DNA of 43,159 bases from NCBI GenBank assembly GCA_938038785.1, contig CALHTB010000037.1, positions 1 through 43,159 on the forward strand. Direction: 5' to 3'. Source of the stretch: an uncultured Acidimicrobiales bacterium (GTDB lineage: Bacteria; Actinomycetota; Acidimicrobiia; Acidimicrobiales; SHLQ01). Positions within the stretch are counted from its first letter, which is position 1. Each line of letters opens with the position of its first letter. Under the pieces are notes generated by a model. That model saw only the letters and a program-made list of their open reading frames with translations. It was not told the DNA's origin and made no database searches. Positions 24,414 to 32,636 of the stretch are shown here, piece by piece. Made by a program: the position numbers and the translations under genes.

Positions 24414-25609
24414 CGCTCGGTCCAGTCATCGCGGTGCGCCTCGATTGTGGCTGGGTCGATGGTGAGCGCGTCGTCGACCAATGGCCCCCATTCAACAAAC
24501 GCCTCGGGCAGTTCAGCGTCGCCGTTGGCGGGATACACGAACATATTGAGCGGCACGTCTTCCTGGAAGGTCGTGTCGAGCATGAAGTCGATGAGCTGGG
24601 CTGCGGCACCGGTGTTCTCGGATCCAGCGAGGATGCCCGCAAACTCGATTTGCCGGAAGCAACTGTCCTTCAACACGCCGGTTGGTGGGGCGTCCACAGG
24701 CGGATCGGCGAACAGGAATTCAGCAGGTGGGCTTGAGGCGTACGAGGTCACGATCGAACGTTCACCACCGCCGGCGGTGAATTCGCCATAGTACGCATCG
24801 CTCCAGCCAGCGGTGACCGACGCGCCGTTGGCCATGAGGGAGGTCCAGTAGTCCTCCCAGCCGTCTTCGCCGTACTTCGCGATTGTTGCGAGCAGGAACG
24901 CAAAGCCAGGTGATGAGGTCTCGGGGTTCATCGTGACGAACTGGCCGGCGTTGGCCGGGTCGATGAGGTCATCGAGCGATGCCGGAGCGTCGCCGGGAAG
25001 CGCTTCGCTCCAGTAGTTCACGCACACGTCGCCGAAGTCGATAGGCGTTGCGCGGTTGTGAGGGTCGAGGCGCAGGGCAGTATCGACCGTGGCCAACATT
25101 GGCGACTCGTAGGGAACGAAGAGCCCAGCTTCTAAGCCGCGGCACAGGAACGAGTTGTCGATGCCAAACAGTACGTCCGCGGTGGGGTTGTCCTTGGTGA
25201 GGATCGACTGGCTGACGAGTTGGCCGGCGTCGCCGACCGCAACCTGCTCAACCGTGATGCCTGTGGCTTCGGTGAACTCGGCCAGCGTTGTGTCGCTCAG
25301 TGCGAACGAGTCGTGGGTAGCAAGTGTGATCGTTGTGCCCGATGCATCGACGGTTGAATCGACGAGAGGGGAATCGGCCGGTGCGTCGAAGCAGGTTGAC
25401 GCGTCGCCCATGGCGCCGTCATCTTCCATGGCGCTGTCGTCCTCCATTGCCTCATCTTCCATGGCGTCGTCGGCCATTGCTTCGGCCTCGGCCGTTGAGC
25501 TGGCGATGGTCTCGGAGACGTCGTCTCCGCACGCTGCCGCGATCAGGCTGAGCGCGAGCGCGACTGCGAAAAGCCGCACAATGGGCAGCACGTTCCGTGA
25601 GTGTTTCAT
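24389..25609 (-). CDS. thiB: Thiamine ABC transporter substrate-binding lipoprotein (ThiB-like)
   Basis: A 406-residue lipoprotein. The signal peptide ends in LSLIAAAC with Cys27. A low-complexity Ala/Met/Asp/Glu stretch (about 38-70, with repeated AMEDD units) serves as a spacer. The binding domain then starts TTITLATHDSFALSDTTLAE, as in ThiB/TbpA, which open with a 'l.v.thdSF...' strand. Other ThiB-like stretches are DVLFGIDNSFLCRGLEAGLF, TPIDFGDVCVNYW and MNPETSSPGFAFLLATI. Its role is capture of thiamine outside the membrane for the permease encoded downstream. The TPP riboswitch ends just upstream of its start codon. Confidence 0.9.
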   Translation of the reverse strand: MKHSRNVLPIVRLFAVALALSLIAAACGDDVSETIASSTAEAEAMADDAMEDEAMEDDSAMEDDGAMGDASTCFDAPADSPLVDSTVDASGTTITLATHDSFALSDTTLAEFTEATGITVEQVAVGDAGQLVSQSILTKDNPTADVLFGIDNSFLCRGLEAGLFVPYESPMLATVDTALRLDPHNRATPIDFGDVCVNYWSEALPGDAPASLDDLIDPANAGQFVTMNPETSSPGFAFLLATIAKYGEDGWEDYWTSLMANGASVTAGWSDAYYGEFTAGGGERSIVTSYASSPPAEFLFADPPVDAPPTGVLKDSCFRQIEFAGILAGSENTGAAAQLIDFMLDTTFQEDVPLNMFVYPANGDAELPEAFVEWGPLVDDALTIDPATIEAHRDDWTERWNAIVTS

Positions 25610-25611
25610 GA

Positions 25612-25703
25612 CTTCCTCCGCTGGAATTACCCAGTTCAGGTTGGCGGGTCGGCAACGCTCGTTGCCCTCTCAGCCCGGCCAATGCCCGAGCTCCCCGGTT
25701 GGT
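25612..25703 (-). promoter_or_regulatory. TPP (thiamine pyrophosphate) riboswitch
   Basis: On the minus strand the leader of thiB carries the THI-element consensus in order: CGGGGAGC, then GGGCTGAGAGGGC, a variable stem around AACGAGCGTT, GACCCGCCAACCTGAACTGG and GTAATTCCAGCGGAGGAAG. CTGAGAGG and AACCTGA.CTGG.TAAT.CCAGCG are the TPP-binding cores. The GGAGGA at its 3' end is also the Shine-Dalgarno for the ATG at 25609, so ligand binding could block translation start directly. High TPP should switch the transporter off. Confidence 0.95.
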
Positions 25704-25817
25704 TGTGCATCACAGGCGGTGCCCGTGATGTTCATAGTTTAAGAGCGTCACCTTGCATCTGCACGTCGTGGCGCCGATAGTGCAGGGCGGACTCGATGTA
25801 GCTGAAAGGTGCCGTGC

Positions 25818-27203
25818 ATGAAAGTGGTATTTGCCTCTGCCGAGGCGGCTCCGATCGCTCGCGTAGGCGGACTTGCTGAAGCGTCGGCTGGCCTCATCCG
25901 TTCTCTGCAAGCTGGCGACGACGTCGAGCTGGTCGTTGTACTGCCCGACTACGGCGATGCCGTCCTGACAGCGGAGACGACAAGGCCTCTTTCGGTGCCC
26001 AATTGGGTGGGTGAGGCCGCAGTGCGCACGGGTATCGCTCCTGAGCTCGGCGAAGTGCATCTCGTGTCGGTCCCGGGCATGGCTCGCCCCCATCCGTACG
26101 TCGATGCTTCGGGCAACGGATGGGAAGACAACCACCGTCGGTTCTTCGGTTTTTCGGCCGCGGTTGCGGCGATTGCCGACGAGGTTTCGCCCGATGTGAT
26201 CCACCTGAATGACTGGCACACCGCAATGACCCTCGCGTACACCGACACGCCATCGGTCTATACAATTCACACGCTTGGGTACCAAGGTCACGGCGACCTC
26301 TCGTGGCTCACCACAATCGACACCGACCGTGCAACAGCGTTCGATCGATTTGGTGAGCTCAACCCGGCGTCGGGTGCTATCCGGCTGGCCGACCGCATCG
26401 TTGCGGTCAGCCCGAACTACGCCACCGAGATTCTCGACCCAAGTCGGGGTGCTGGACTGCACACGTTGCTCGGAGGTCGGGGAACCGACCTGGTTGGCGT
26501 TCGAAACGGGATCGATACAACACTCTGGAACCCGACGACCGATCCGCATATCGCAGCTCCGTACGACCGTATGAGCCTTGCTGAAAAGTCGCATTCGACG
26601 GCCGCCCTTGCGGCGGTCGCAGGTTGGGAAGTCGATGACGGACCAATCATCGGTGTGGTCACCCGATTGGTCGAGCAGAAGGGCATCGACATGCTCCTCG
26701 GCTTGGTTCCCTACCTCTCGCACATGGGTGCTCGTTTGTTCTTGCTCGGCAGCGGTGAAGAGCGGCTGTCGCTTTGGGCGCGCGAGCTCGCCACGACACA
26801 CCCAGAACTCCTGCACTTTGTCGATGGCTACAACCTCGAGCTGGCCCACCAGATCTTCGCCGGAGCCGACCTCTTCTGTATGCCGAGCCGATTCGAGCCA
26901 TGCGGGCTCGCCCAGATGCAAGCCATGGCGTACGGCACCATCCCCGTCGTCACACCTGTGGGTGGTCTTGTCGACACTGTCGTTGACGCTGACGCGGCGC
27001 CAAAGTCGGGCACCGGCTTTGTGGCGTTGACTGTTGACGGGTTGGGAATGCTCGATGCGCTTCATCGCGCTACAGCTGCCTGGCGCTCGAAGCGTCGACG
27101 CGTCTCTATCCAAAAGCGCGGAATGGCAATCGATTGGAGCTGGGATGAACCAACTCAGCGCCACCTCGAGCTGTATCGGTCGGTCCAACAAGCCCACAGG
27201 TAG
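25818..27203 (+). CDS. glgA: Glycogen synthase (GT5)
   Basis: ATG 25818 gives 461 residues, near the GlgA norm; an upstream in-frame GTG adds only three. The protein has MKVVFASAEAAPIARVGGLA, where the ADP-glucose-binding K-x-G-G-L of E. coli GlgA is R-V-G-G-L. It also has PDVIHLNDWHTAM, VSPNYATEI, VRNGIDTTLWNP, GVVTRLVEQKGIDMLL and the C-terminal SRFEPCGLAQMQAMAYGTIP (E-x7-E type motif). It extends alpha-1,4-glucan chains from a nucleotide glucose. It is convergent with glgC, which would supply ADP-glucose. The Lys-to-Arg change could alter nucleotide affinity. Confidence 0.92.
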   Translation: MKVVFASAEAAPIARVGGLAEASAGLIRSLQAGDDVELVVVLPDYGDAVLTAETTRPLSVPNWVGEAAVRTGIAPELGEVHLVSVPGMARPHPYVDASGNGWEDNHRRFFGFSAAVAAIADEVSPDVIHLNDWHTAMTLAYTDTPSVYTIHTLGYQGHGDLSWLTTIDTDRATAFDRFGELNPASGAIRLADRIVAVSPNYATEILDPSRGAGLHTLLGGRGTDLVGVRNGIDTTLWNPTTDPHIAAPYDRMSLAEKSHSTAALAAVAGWEVDDGPIIGVVTRLVEQKGIDMLLGLVPYLSHMGARLFLLGSGEERLSLWARELATTHPELLHFVDGYNLELAHQIFAGADLFCMPSRFEPCGLAQMQAMAYGTIPVVTPVGGLVDTVVDADAAPKSGTGFVALTVDGLGMLDALHRATAAWRSKRRRVSIQKRGMAIDWSWDEPTQRHLELYRSVQQAHR

Positions 27204-27214
27204 AGCTGTCAGGC

Positions 27215-27234
27215 CGCTGATGGTTTAGTCAGCG
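27215..27234. terminator. Small hairpin between convergent glgA and glgC
   Basis: A 6-bp stem CGCTGA (27215-27220)/TCAGCG (27229-27234) with an 8-base loop overlaps the glgC stop codon (27225-27227). It is a weak bidirectional terminator candidate, without a T-run. Confidence 0.35.
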
Positions 27235-28478
27235 AAGGGTACCGCAGCGTTCTTTCCAACGACCACTATGCCGCCGTCGCTGACGGTGTGATGTTGACGG
27301 TCGGCGTCGAGGTTGACACCGAGATGAACGTTGGCGGGGACGATGACGTTTTTGTCGATGACACAGTTTCGGAGGACCGTGTCGGGCCCGACCGTGACGT
27401 CGTCGAGCAACACGACGTTTTCGAGATCGGCACCATGGTGGATGTGGCATCCAACCGAGAGCACCGAGTTCGAAACCCGCGCACCGGACACAATGCAACC
27501 GGTGCTGACAATTGAATTGATGACCTCGGGGTTGCCCGACCGCCAATCAGCGACGAACTTCGCGGCGGGTAGGTTGCGGCTGTAGCTAAAGATCGGCCAG
27601 CTCGGGTTGTACAGGTTGAAGATCGGCTCGGGCTGAACCAGATCCATGTTGGCTGCGAAGTACGAGTCGAGTGTTCCGACGTCTCGCCAGTAGTGCTCAT
27701 GGCGAGAGGTTTCGCCGGGCACCACGTTGGACGTGAAGTCATAGACGTTCGCTTCACCCTTAGCGACGAGCCCGGGGATGAGGTCTCCACCGATGTCGTG
27801 AGCTGACCCTTCGTTGGTGGCATCGTCGGATGCGAGGTCCATCAACATTTCGGTCGAGAAGATGTAGTTGCCCATCGATGCCAGAACCTCGTCGGGCGAG
27901 TCGGGCAAGCCATCGGGGTTCTCGGGCTTTTCGTCGAAGCGGAGGATCTTGTTCGAGTCGGGCCCAATCGTTATGACCCCGAACTGGTTGGCCTCGGCGC
28001 GGGGCACTCGGATGCCCGCAACGGTAGCTCCGCGACCGCCGGACAGATGTGCGTCGAGCATCTGGCGGGCGTCGATTCGGTAGATGTGATCAGCGCCGAA
28101 CACGATGATGTTCTCGGGGCGCTCGTCATCGATGAGGTTGAAGTTCTGGTAGATCGCATCGAGCGAGCCGGTGAACCACTGCGGCCCGCGACGCATCTGT
28201 GCGGGAACGGTGGTGACGTAGTTGCCGAGCTCGGGTGAGAGTTTCCATGTCCGCGAGATATGAACATCGAGGCTGTGCGACTTGTACTGGGTAAGAACCA
28301 CGATCTTTCGGTAGCCCGAGTTCACCAGATTGGAGATCGCAAAGTCGATCAATCGATAGCGGCCGCCGAATGGTACCGCTGGCTTGGCCCGTTGGGCGGT
28401 GAGTGGCATAAGACGCTTGCCCTCCCCACCAGCAAGCACCATGCAAAGCACGTTTGGACGTTGACCCGACGAAAGCAT
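27225..28478 (-). CDS. glgC: Glucose-1-phosphate adenylyltransferase
   Basis: ATG 28478 gives 417 residues; an in-frame GTG two codons upstream is the alternative. Diagnostic segments are MVLAGGEGKRLMPLTAQRAK, PAVPFGGRYRLIDFAISN, QYKSHSLDVHI, FGADHIYRID, LRFDEKPENP and MGNYIFSTEML. They are followed by a C-terminal left-handed beta-helix with hexapeptide-like repeats (SIVSTGCIVSGARVSNSVLS). The enzyme makes ADP-glucose from glucose-1-phosphate and ATP, the first committed step of bacterial glycogen synthesis, usually under allosteric control. Together with convergent glgA it forms a two-gene glycogen locus. Confidence 0.96.
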   Translation of the reverse strand: MLSSGQRPNVLCMVLAGGEGKRLMPLTAQRAKPAVPFGGRYRLIDFAISNLVNSGYRKIVVLTQYKSHSLDVHISRTWKLSPELGNYVTTVPAQMRRGPQWFTGSLDAIYQNFNLIDDERPENIIVFGADHIYRIDARQMLDAHLSGGRGATVAGIRVPRAEANQFGVITIGPDSNKILRFDEKPENPDGLPDSPDEVLASMGNYIFSTEMLMDLASDDATNEGSAHDIGGDLIPGLVAKGEANVYDFTSNVVPGETSRHEHYWRDVGTLDSYFAANMDLVQPEPIFNLYNPSWPIFSYSRNLPAAKFVADWRSGNPEVINSIVSTGCIVSGARVSNSVLSVGCHIHHGADLENVVLLDDVTVGPDTVLRNCVIDKNVIVPANVHLGVNLDADRQHHTVSDGGIVVVGKNAAVPFAD

Positions 28479-28493
28479 GGACACAGCCTATGT

Positions 28494-30134
28494 TCAGGAC
28501 ACCGTCAATTCTGAGATGCCAGGGATTCCTGCGCTGACGACGAATGTGGCTGTGGGGGTTAGCGCCGAGTCTTCGTTGGTGACGTCGTCGAGCACGTGCA
28601 AAGTTGTGGTCCATGTGGCTGCGTCAACCTCACACGTCATAAAGCCGTTACGTGGGTCGAAGTGGCGAATCTGGGGGTTTACGCCGAGAACGAACGGGGC
28701 GAGGTCGACCAGTACGGCCGGGAAGACCGAACTGATCGCCGGAGCCATGAACTCGGTTGCGACGACCGGCGCATCGAGTGCAAACGGATCTGGACGAAGC
28801 TCGCCCACGCTCGACGAATGGAAGTCGCCGGTTAGCACGATCAGGTTGTCTGTCGACGATGAGAGCTCGGTTAGCAGCTCTTGCCGCTCGCCGAAGTAGC
28901 CGTCCCACGAGTCGGGGTTGATCGCAGGTGCATCTCCCGGAAGGGCGCTAAGGCCGTGCATATAGACCTGGTTGCCGAGCACGTTCCACTTGGCCGATGA
29001 CGCAGCGACCTGGCCTTCCAACCACTCCCGTTGTTCCAGCCCGAGCAGCGACTGTTGTGGATCGAGCGCGGTTGGGCCGAGGCGCTGCACGTCAAAGCTC
29101 CCAGCGGGGAGCTGGACAGGTTCGCCGTCGGTCGGTTGCGCCGCCCGATATTGGCGGCCATCGAGCATGTGCAGGTCGACCAACGTCCCCCACCTCAGGG
29201 TGCGATAGATCCGTAGTCGATCGTCGGGTGGGTCGAGACGAACGGGCATGTGTTCCCACCACGCTTGATGGGCCACGCGCCGTCGTTGATCAAAGGCATC
29301 TTGGTCCTGGCGGTCCTCGGTGTTTAAGGCCGCATAGTTGTTGTCGACTTCGTGGTCATCCCAGGTGATGATCCATGGGCGCGCTGCGTGATGGGCCTGC
29401 AAATGTGGATCCGAGCGATACTGCGCGTACCGGGCTCGGTAGGCATCGAGATCTTCGATCTCGGGTGAGCCATGCACGCGGGGTCCGGCGGGAGTCGCTA
29501 CGCCCTGATCTCGAGGGCCGTATTCGTAGATGTAGTCGCCCAACCAGATGAACAGATCGAGCTCAGCATCGGCGAGGTGTCGGTGCGCGCCGTACGCTCC
29601 GCTTTCCCAGTTCTGACATGACGAGAAGCCGAACCGCAGCGGGGTCTGGTCGCCGACGGGCATCGTCCGCGTCCGGCCCACGACCGACGCTGATTCGCCG
29701 GCCCGAAAGCGGTACCAGTACCAGGTGTCGGGTTCCAGCCCGGTCGCTAATGCATGCACGCTGTGTCCGAATCGAGAGGGTGCATCGATTGGCCTCGAGC
29801 TCACGAGGTCGGCGAAATTAGCATCGTGAGCAATGTCGACAGCGAGGGTGTAGTCGGCATCGGCCAGGTCGTCGTGAACCAGTCGAGTCCACAACACGAC
29901 GGAAGTGTCGTCGGGGTCGCCTGACGCAACGCCGAGTGCGAACGGGTTGCTTGGGCCGTCGTACCCGGGCGCCTCGATTGGCGTTAGGACTGTGGTTGTT
30001 GGCGCGATCGTGGTTGTTGGATCGGGCACCGACGATGTTGCGGAGGAGTTCTCGGGTGAATCAGCCGAGGTGGTACACGCTGCGGCGCCCACGCTAAGGC
30101 CAGCTAGGAGTAGTTCACGTCGGGTGATCCGCAT
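28494..30134 (-). CDS. PhoD-like alkaline phosphatase (Tat-exported lipoprotein)
   Basis: The 546-residue protein begins with a twin-arginine signal (MRITRRELLLAGLSVGAAAC) whose end also fits a lipobox, so Tat export with lipid anchoring is likely. A Ser/Thr/Pro-rich linker follows. The N-terminal Ig-like domain (FALGVASGDPDDTSVVLWTR) is followed by the PhoD metallophosphatase domain: FSSCQNWESG, LFIWLGDYIYEYGP, IITWDDHEVDNNYA and NLIVLTGDFHSSS. PhoD enzymes use Fe/Ca to cleave phosphate mono- or diesters outside the cell during phosphate limitation. Its stop lies 15 bases before the start of the frame read as glgC on the same strand. Confidence 0.94.
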   Translation of the reverse strand: MRITRRELLLAGLSVGAAACTTSADSPENSSATSSVPDPTTTIAPTTTVLTPIEAPGYDGPSNPFALGVASGDPDDTSVVLWTRLVHDDLADADYTLAVDIAHDANFADLVSSRPIDAPSRFGHSVHALATGLEPDTWYWYRFRAGESASVVGRTRTMPVGDQTPLRFGFSSCQNWESGAYGAHRHLADAELDLFIWLGDYIYEYGPRDQGVATPAGPRVHGSPEIEDLDAYRARYAQYRSDPHLQAHHAARPWIITWDDHEVDNNYAALNTEDRQDQDAFDQRRRVAHQAWWEHMPVRLDPPDDRLRIYRTLRWGTLVDLHMLDGRQYRAAQPTDGEPVQLPAGSFDVQRLGPTALDPQQSLLGLEQREWLEGQVAASSAKWNVLGNQVYMHGLSALPGDAPAINPDSWDGYFGERQELLTELSSSTDNLIVLTGDFHSSSVGELRPDPFALDAPVVATEFMAPAISSVFPAVLVDLAPFVLGVNPQIRHFDPRNGFMTCEVDAATWTTTLHVLDDVTNEDSALTPTATFVVSAGIPGISELTVS

Positions 30135-30160
30135 CCCACGTTGTTAGCAGGGACAGAGAG

Positions 30161-30631
30161 TTAGGCGGCGTCGTCCCAGTGATCTTCACCCGGGAGCATC
30201 AGTGCTTCACCGCGGAAGGCAACTGCGCTGGATTTGCTCGCTCCCTTGCCCTTTGGCACCCACGAGTTTGGATCGTAGGGGTTATCTCCATAGGGGGTGT
30301 ACGCCGACTTGTTGTCCGGCTCAGCCGAGGACAGTGCGACCTGCACAAGCTGGCCAAGGACTGGGATTGGCGCGAGGTAGGCAACAAAGTTGCCGATGCT
30401 CAGCTGTTTGATGCGGCGCATGCAGTTGATGATTGCGAGGCCGGAGTAGATGGCAAACACGAACGCCATGAGCGGCAGCTCGCCAGCGGCGTAAGACACC
30501 GTCCGTTCAGAGATGAGGACCTCGAGCTTGAAGACCTTGAACGCGACGACAAAGAGAATTGCGTTCAAAAAGAGTGCGACCGCGAAGAATTCACCCTTGC
30601 CCGCTGGTGTCATGGTCGTAAGGAATCGCAT
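30161..30631 (-). CDS. Small membrane protein, DUF805-like
   Basis: ATG 30631 gives 156 residues; a GTG six codons upstream is possible. After a short N-terminus (RFLTTMTPAGKGEFFAVALF) there are three or four hydrophobic segments, then CMRRIKQLSIGNFVAYLAPIP and an acidic tail with SAYTPYGDNPYDPNSW. The pattern of a Gly-Lys-Glu-Phe-Phe entry, an RR loop, a 'PIPVLGQ' helix and a Tyr-Gly-rich tail resembles DUF805 proteins, but the match is weak. No function is known. Confidence 0.6.
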   Translation of the reverse strand: MRFLTTMTPAGKGEFFAVALFLNAILFVVAFKVFKLEVLISERTVSYAAGELPLMAFVFAIYSGLAIINCMRRIKQLSIGNFVAYLAPIPVLGQLVQVALSSAEPDNKSAYTPYGDNPYDPNSWVPKGKGASKSSAVAFRGEALMLPGEDHWDDAA

Positions 30632-30694
30632 ACCCCTGCATCGCCACAATTGGCATGCGGGTTGAGGCGCCCAACAGAATTTGGGCCTTCTGAC

Positions 30695-31288
30695 CTAGAA
30701 CTCGCTGATTCGGAAGAGGGCTGAGGCCAGATCATCGTAGAGCGTGGTCGCAAACAGCAGACCCACGATTCCGAACAGCAGCGCACCTCCAGTAACGACC
30801 CCGCGATGCTGAAGTTTCTCGCTGAGGTTCGGGAACAACACCCCGATGGCTGCGACCAGGATGAATGGCAGAAGCAGCCCAAGGAAGAATCCGATCGTGC
30901 CGCCGATTTGGGCGAATGGTTCACGACGTGAGTTGTTGAGAATCTCGGCGAGCTCGGGACCTACACACGGGATCCAGGCCCATACGGCGATGACTCCAGC
31001 AACCGCAGCGGCGAGTACATCGGTTGCGCCGCGATCGAACTTCCACGCCAGCGCAGCCGTCGTCATGATGACCACGCCGAGCGCAATTTGGATTGCGCCA
31101 CTCGGGGTCTCGAACCACCAACCAGCAAAGCGAACCCACGCAATCGTCGTGGCAACGGCAACGAAGACCGAAACCACCAGCGCCGTACGTCTACGACCGA
31201 AGAGGGTGATGGCTGCTGCTGGCATCAGCAACACCCAGCTGCACGGGAGCCGGAGACTCTCGACCCCTTCGAGGAGGGCGTTGATCAC
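30695..31288 (-). CDS. CcdA/DsbD-like membrane redox protein
   Basis: A 197-residue, six-helix membrane protein starting with GTG 31288. Two Pro-Cys motifs lie in membrane segments: SLRLPCSWVLLMP near the N-terminus and VWAWIPCVGPELAEIL in the middle. These match the paired cysteines of CcdA/DsbD-type proteins, which carry electrons from cytoplasmic thioredoxin across the membrane. The start overlaps the TGA of the TlpA-like gene (GTGA), so the two are translated together and likely act as reductant relay and extracytoplasmic thiol protein. Confidence 0.82.
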   Translation of the reverse strand: MINALLEGVESLRLPCSWVLLMPAAAITLFGRRRTALVVSVFVAVATTIAWVRFAGWWFETPSGAIQIALGVVIMTTAALAWKFDRGATDVLAAAVAGVIAVWAWIPCVGPELAEILNNSRREPFAQIGGTIGFFLGLLLPFILVAAIGVLFPNLSEKLQHRGVVTGGALLFGIVGLLFATTLYDDLASALFRISEF

Positions 31289-31974
31289 GACGTGATGGCA
31301 GGCGGGTTATCGACCAAGAACTGCACCGTGTCGGCGAGTTCTTGGTAGCGGCCTTCGCCAATGTGGTCGTAGCGAACGTCGCCGTTCTGATCGATGACGT
31401 AGGTGCGTGGCCAGAAGCGGCGGCCACCTTCTTGCCAGCTACGGAAGTTGGTCTTCTCGGTGTCGAGCGCGACAGGCCATGTTACTTCCAAGCGTTCGAC
31501 AGCTTCCTCGATGTTCGGTATCTCGGCTTCGTGGGAAAACTCGGGTGCGTGCACGCCGATGATCTCAAAGTCGTCACGGCTGTGAGAGGCATACAAGGCT
31601 TGGGTGTGCGGGATTCGAGCCCGGCAGTTGTGGCACCCGAAGGTCCACATCTCGACGACCAGTACCTTGCCGTCAAATTCGTCGAGTGAAGCGGCATCGG
31701 TGTTGAGCCATCCGTCGAGACCAACCAGGTCTTTGCGTGGACCGTAGTTGTCGGGCTCTTCGATTGGTTCGGCGGTGGTTGTTGGTGCAGGCGCCTCGTC
31801 AGCGTCAGCACTCTCGGCGGTGGTTTCTTGTGCCTGGTCGGGCGCGTCTGTTTGTGCAGGCGCAGCGCTAGCGGTTTCTACGGGGTCCGGGTCATCGGAT
31901 CCACCCAACCCAACAGCGGCGAGGGCAAACACCCCAGCGATAAGAACAAATCCAGCAATCAGTCGACTAGCCAT
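31285..31974 (-). CDS. TlpA/ResA-like thioredoxin-fold protein, membrane-anchored
   Basis: ATG 31974 gives 229 residues; the longer frame adds twelve. An N-terminal signal anchor (SRLIAGFVLIAGVFALAAVG) is followed by a Pro/Ala/Thr-rich linker of about 60 residues and a thioredoxin fold: VLVVEMWTFGCHNCRARIPH with redox motif C-H-N-C, IIGVHAPEFSHEAEI, and the cis-Pro region WPRTYVIDQNGDV. It should act outside the membrane, reducing or isomerising disulfides, for example in cytochrome c or cell-envelope proteins. It is coupled to the CcdA-like gene downstream. Confidence 0.9.
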   Translation of the reverse strand: MASRLIAGFVLIAGVFALAAVGLGGSDDPDPVETASAAPAQTDAPDQAQETTAESADADEAPAPTTTAEPIEEPDNYGPRKDLVGLDGWLNTDAASLDEFDGKVLVVEMWTFGCHNCRARIPHTQALYASHSRDDFEIIGVHAPEFSHEAEIPNIEEAVERLEVTWPVALDTEKTNFRSWQEGGRRFWPRTYVIDQNGDVRYDHIGEGRYQELADTVQFLVDNPPAITS

Positions 31975-32069
31975 ATACCGAGCGTAAACAGCGCGGGCTG
32001 TGTTGTGCATTCCATTGGCTGTTCATTCCCAAAGTGTTCAGATGCGTGTGCCGCCGCTAACGTCGCCTC

Positions 32070-32636
32070 GTGATCTTGAGCGACCGAACCATTCGCGAAC
32101 ATCTCGAGGCGGGGACCATCGCCATCGATCCAATCGATGACAGTGCGGTGCAACCTTCTTCAGTCGATGTTCGTCTCGACCATCGCTTCCTCGTTTTCCG
32201 CAATCACACCCGCGGTCTCATCGACGTTAAGCAGGACCTCTCCGACCTGACCGAGCCTGTTGAAGCATCAGACGAAGATCCCTTTATCTTGCACCCCGGT
32301 GAGTTCGTCCTCGGGTCGACGCTCGAGCGCATTGCCCTGCCCGACGATCTCGTCGCCCGCCTTGAAGGCAAGTCGAGCTTGGGTCGGCTCGGTCTTCTCA
32401 TCCACTCGACCGCCGGCTTTGTCGATGCGGGCTGGGATGGTCAGATCACACTCGAACTCTCGAACGTGGCGAGCTTGCCGATAACGCTCTACCCCGGGAT
32501 GCGCGTCGGACAGGTCAGCTTCATGCAGATGACGACTACGGCGGACAACCCCTACGGTTCGGGCATTATCGGTTCGAAGTACCAAGGCCAGGTTGGTCCT
32601 CGGCCAAGTCAGTACTGGAAGAACTTCACGCAATGA
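32070..32636 (+). CDS. dcd: dCTP deaminase (probably bifunctional dCTP deaminase/dUTPase)
   Basis: The 188-residue protein starts at GTG 32070. It has MILSDRTIREHLEAG, VQPSSVDVRL, the catalytic LEGKSSLGRLGLLIHSTAGF and DAGWDGQITLELSNV with the catalytic Glu, then GSKYQGQVGPRPSQY. The sequence follows the mycobacterial Dcd:Dut enzyme closely around HSTAGF, which supports the bifunctional form that turns dCTP straight into dUMP, a precursor of dTMP. Bifunctionality is inferred. The stop overlaps the start of the MFS gene (ATGA). Confidence 0.94.
   Translation: MILSDRTIREHLEAGTIAIDPIDDSAVQPSSVDVRLDHRFLVFRNHTRGLIDVKQDLSDLTEPVEASDEDPFILHPGEFVLGSTLERIALPDDLVARLEGKSSLGRLGLLIHSTAGFVDAGWDGQITLELSNVASLPITLYPGMRVGQVSFMQMTTTADNPYGSGIIGSKYQGQVGPRPSQYWKNFTQ

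Noticed and set aside
25710..27197. 495-residue minus-strand ORF across glgA
   Set aside because: It is antisense to a clear glycogen synthase gene and shows no recognisable motifs.
29711..29727. REP-like word GGTACCAGTACCAGGTG inside the phoD-like gene
   Set aside because: It arises from the codons of a conserved WYWYRF segment and lacks the second arm.
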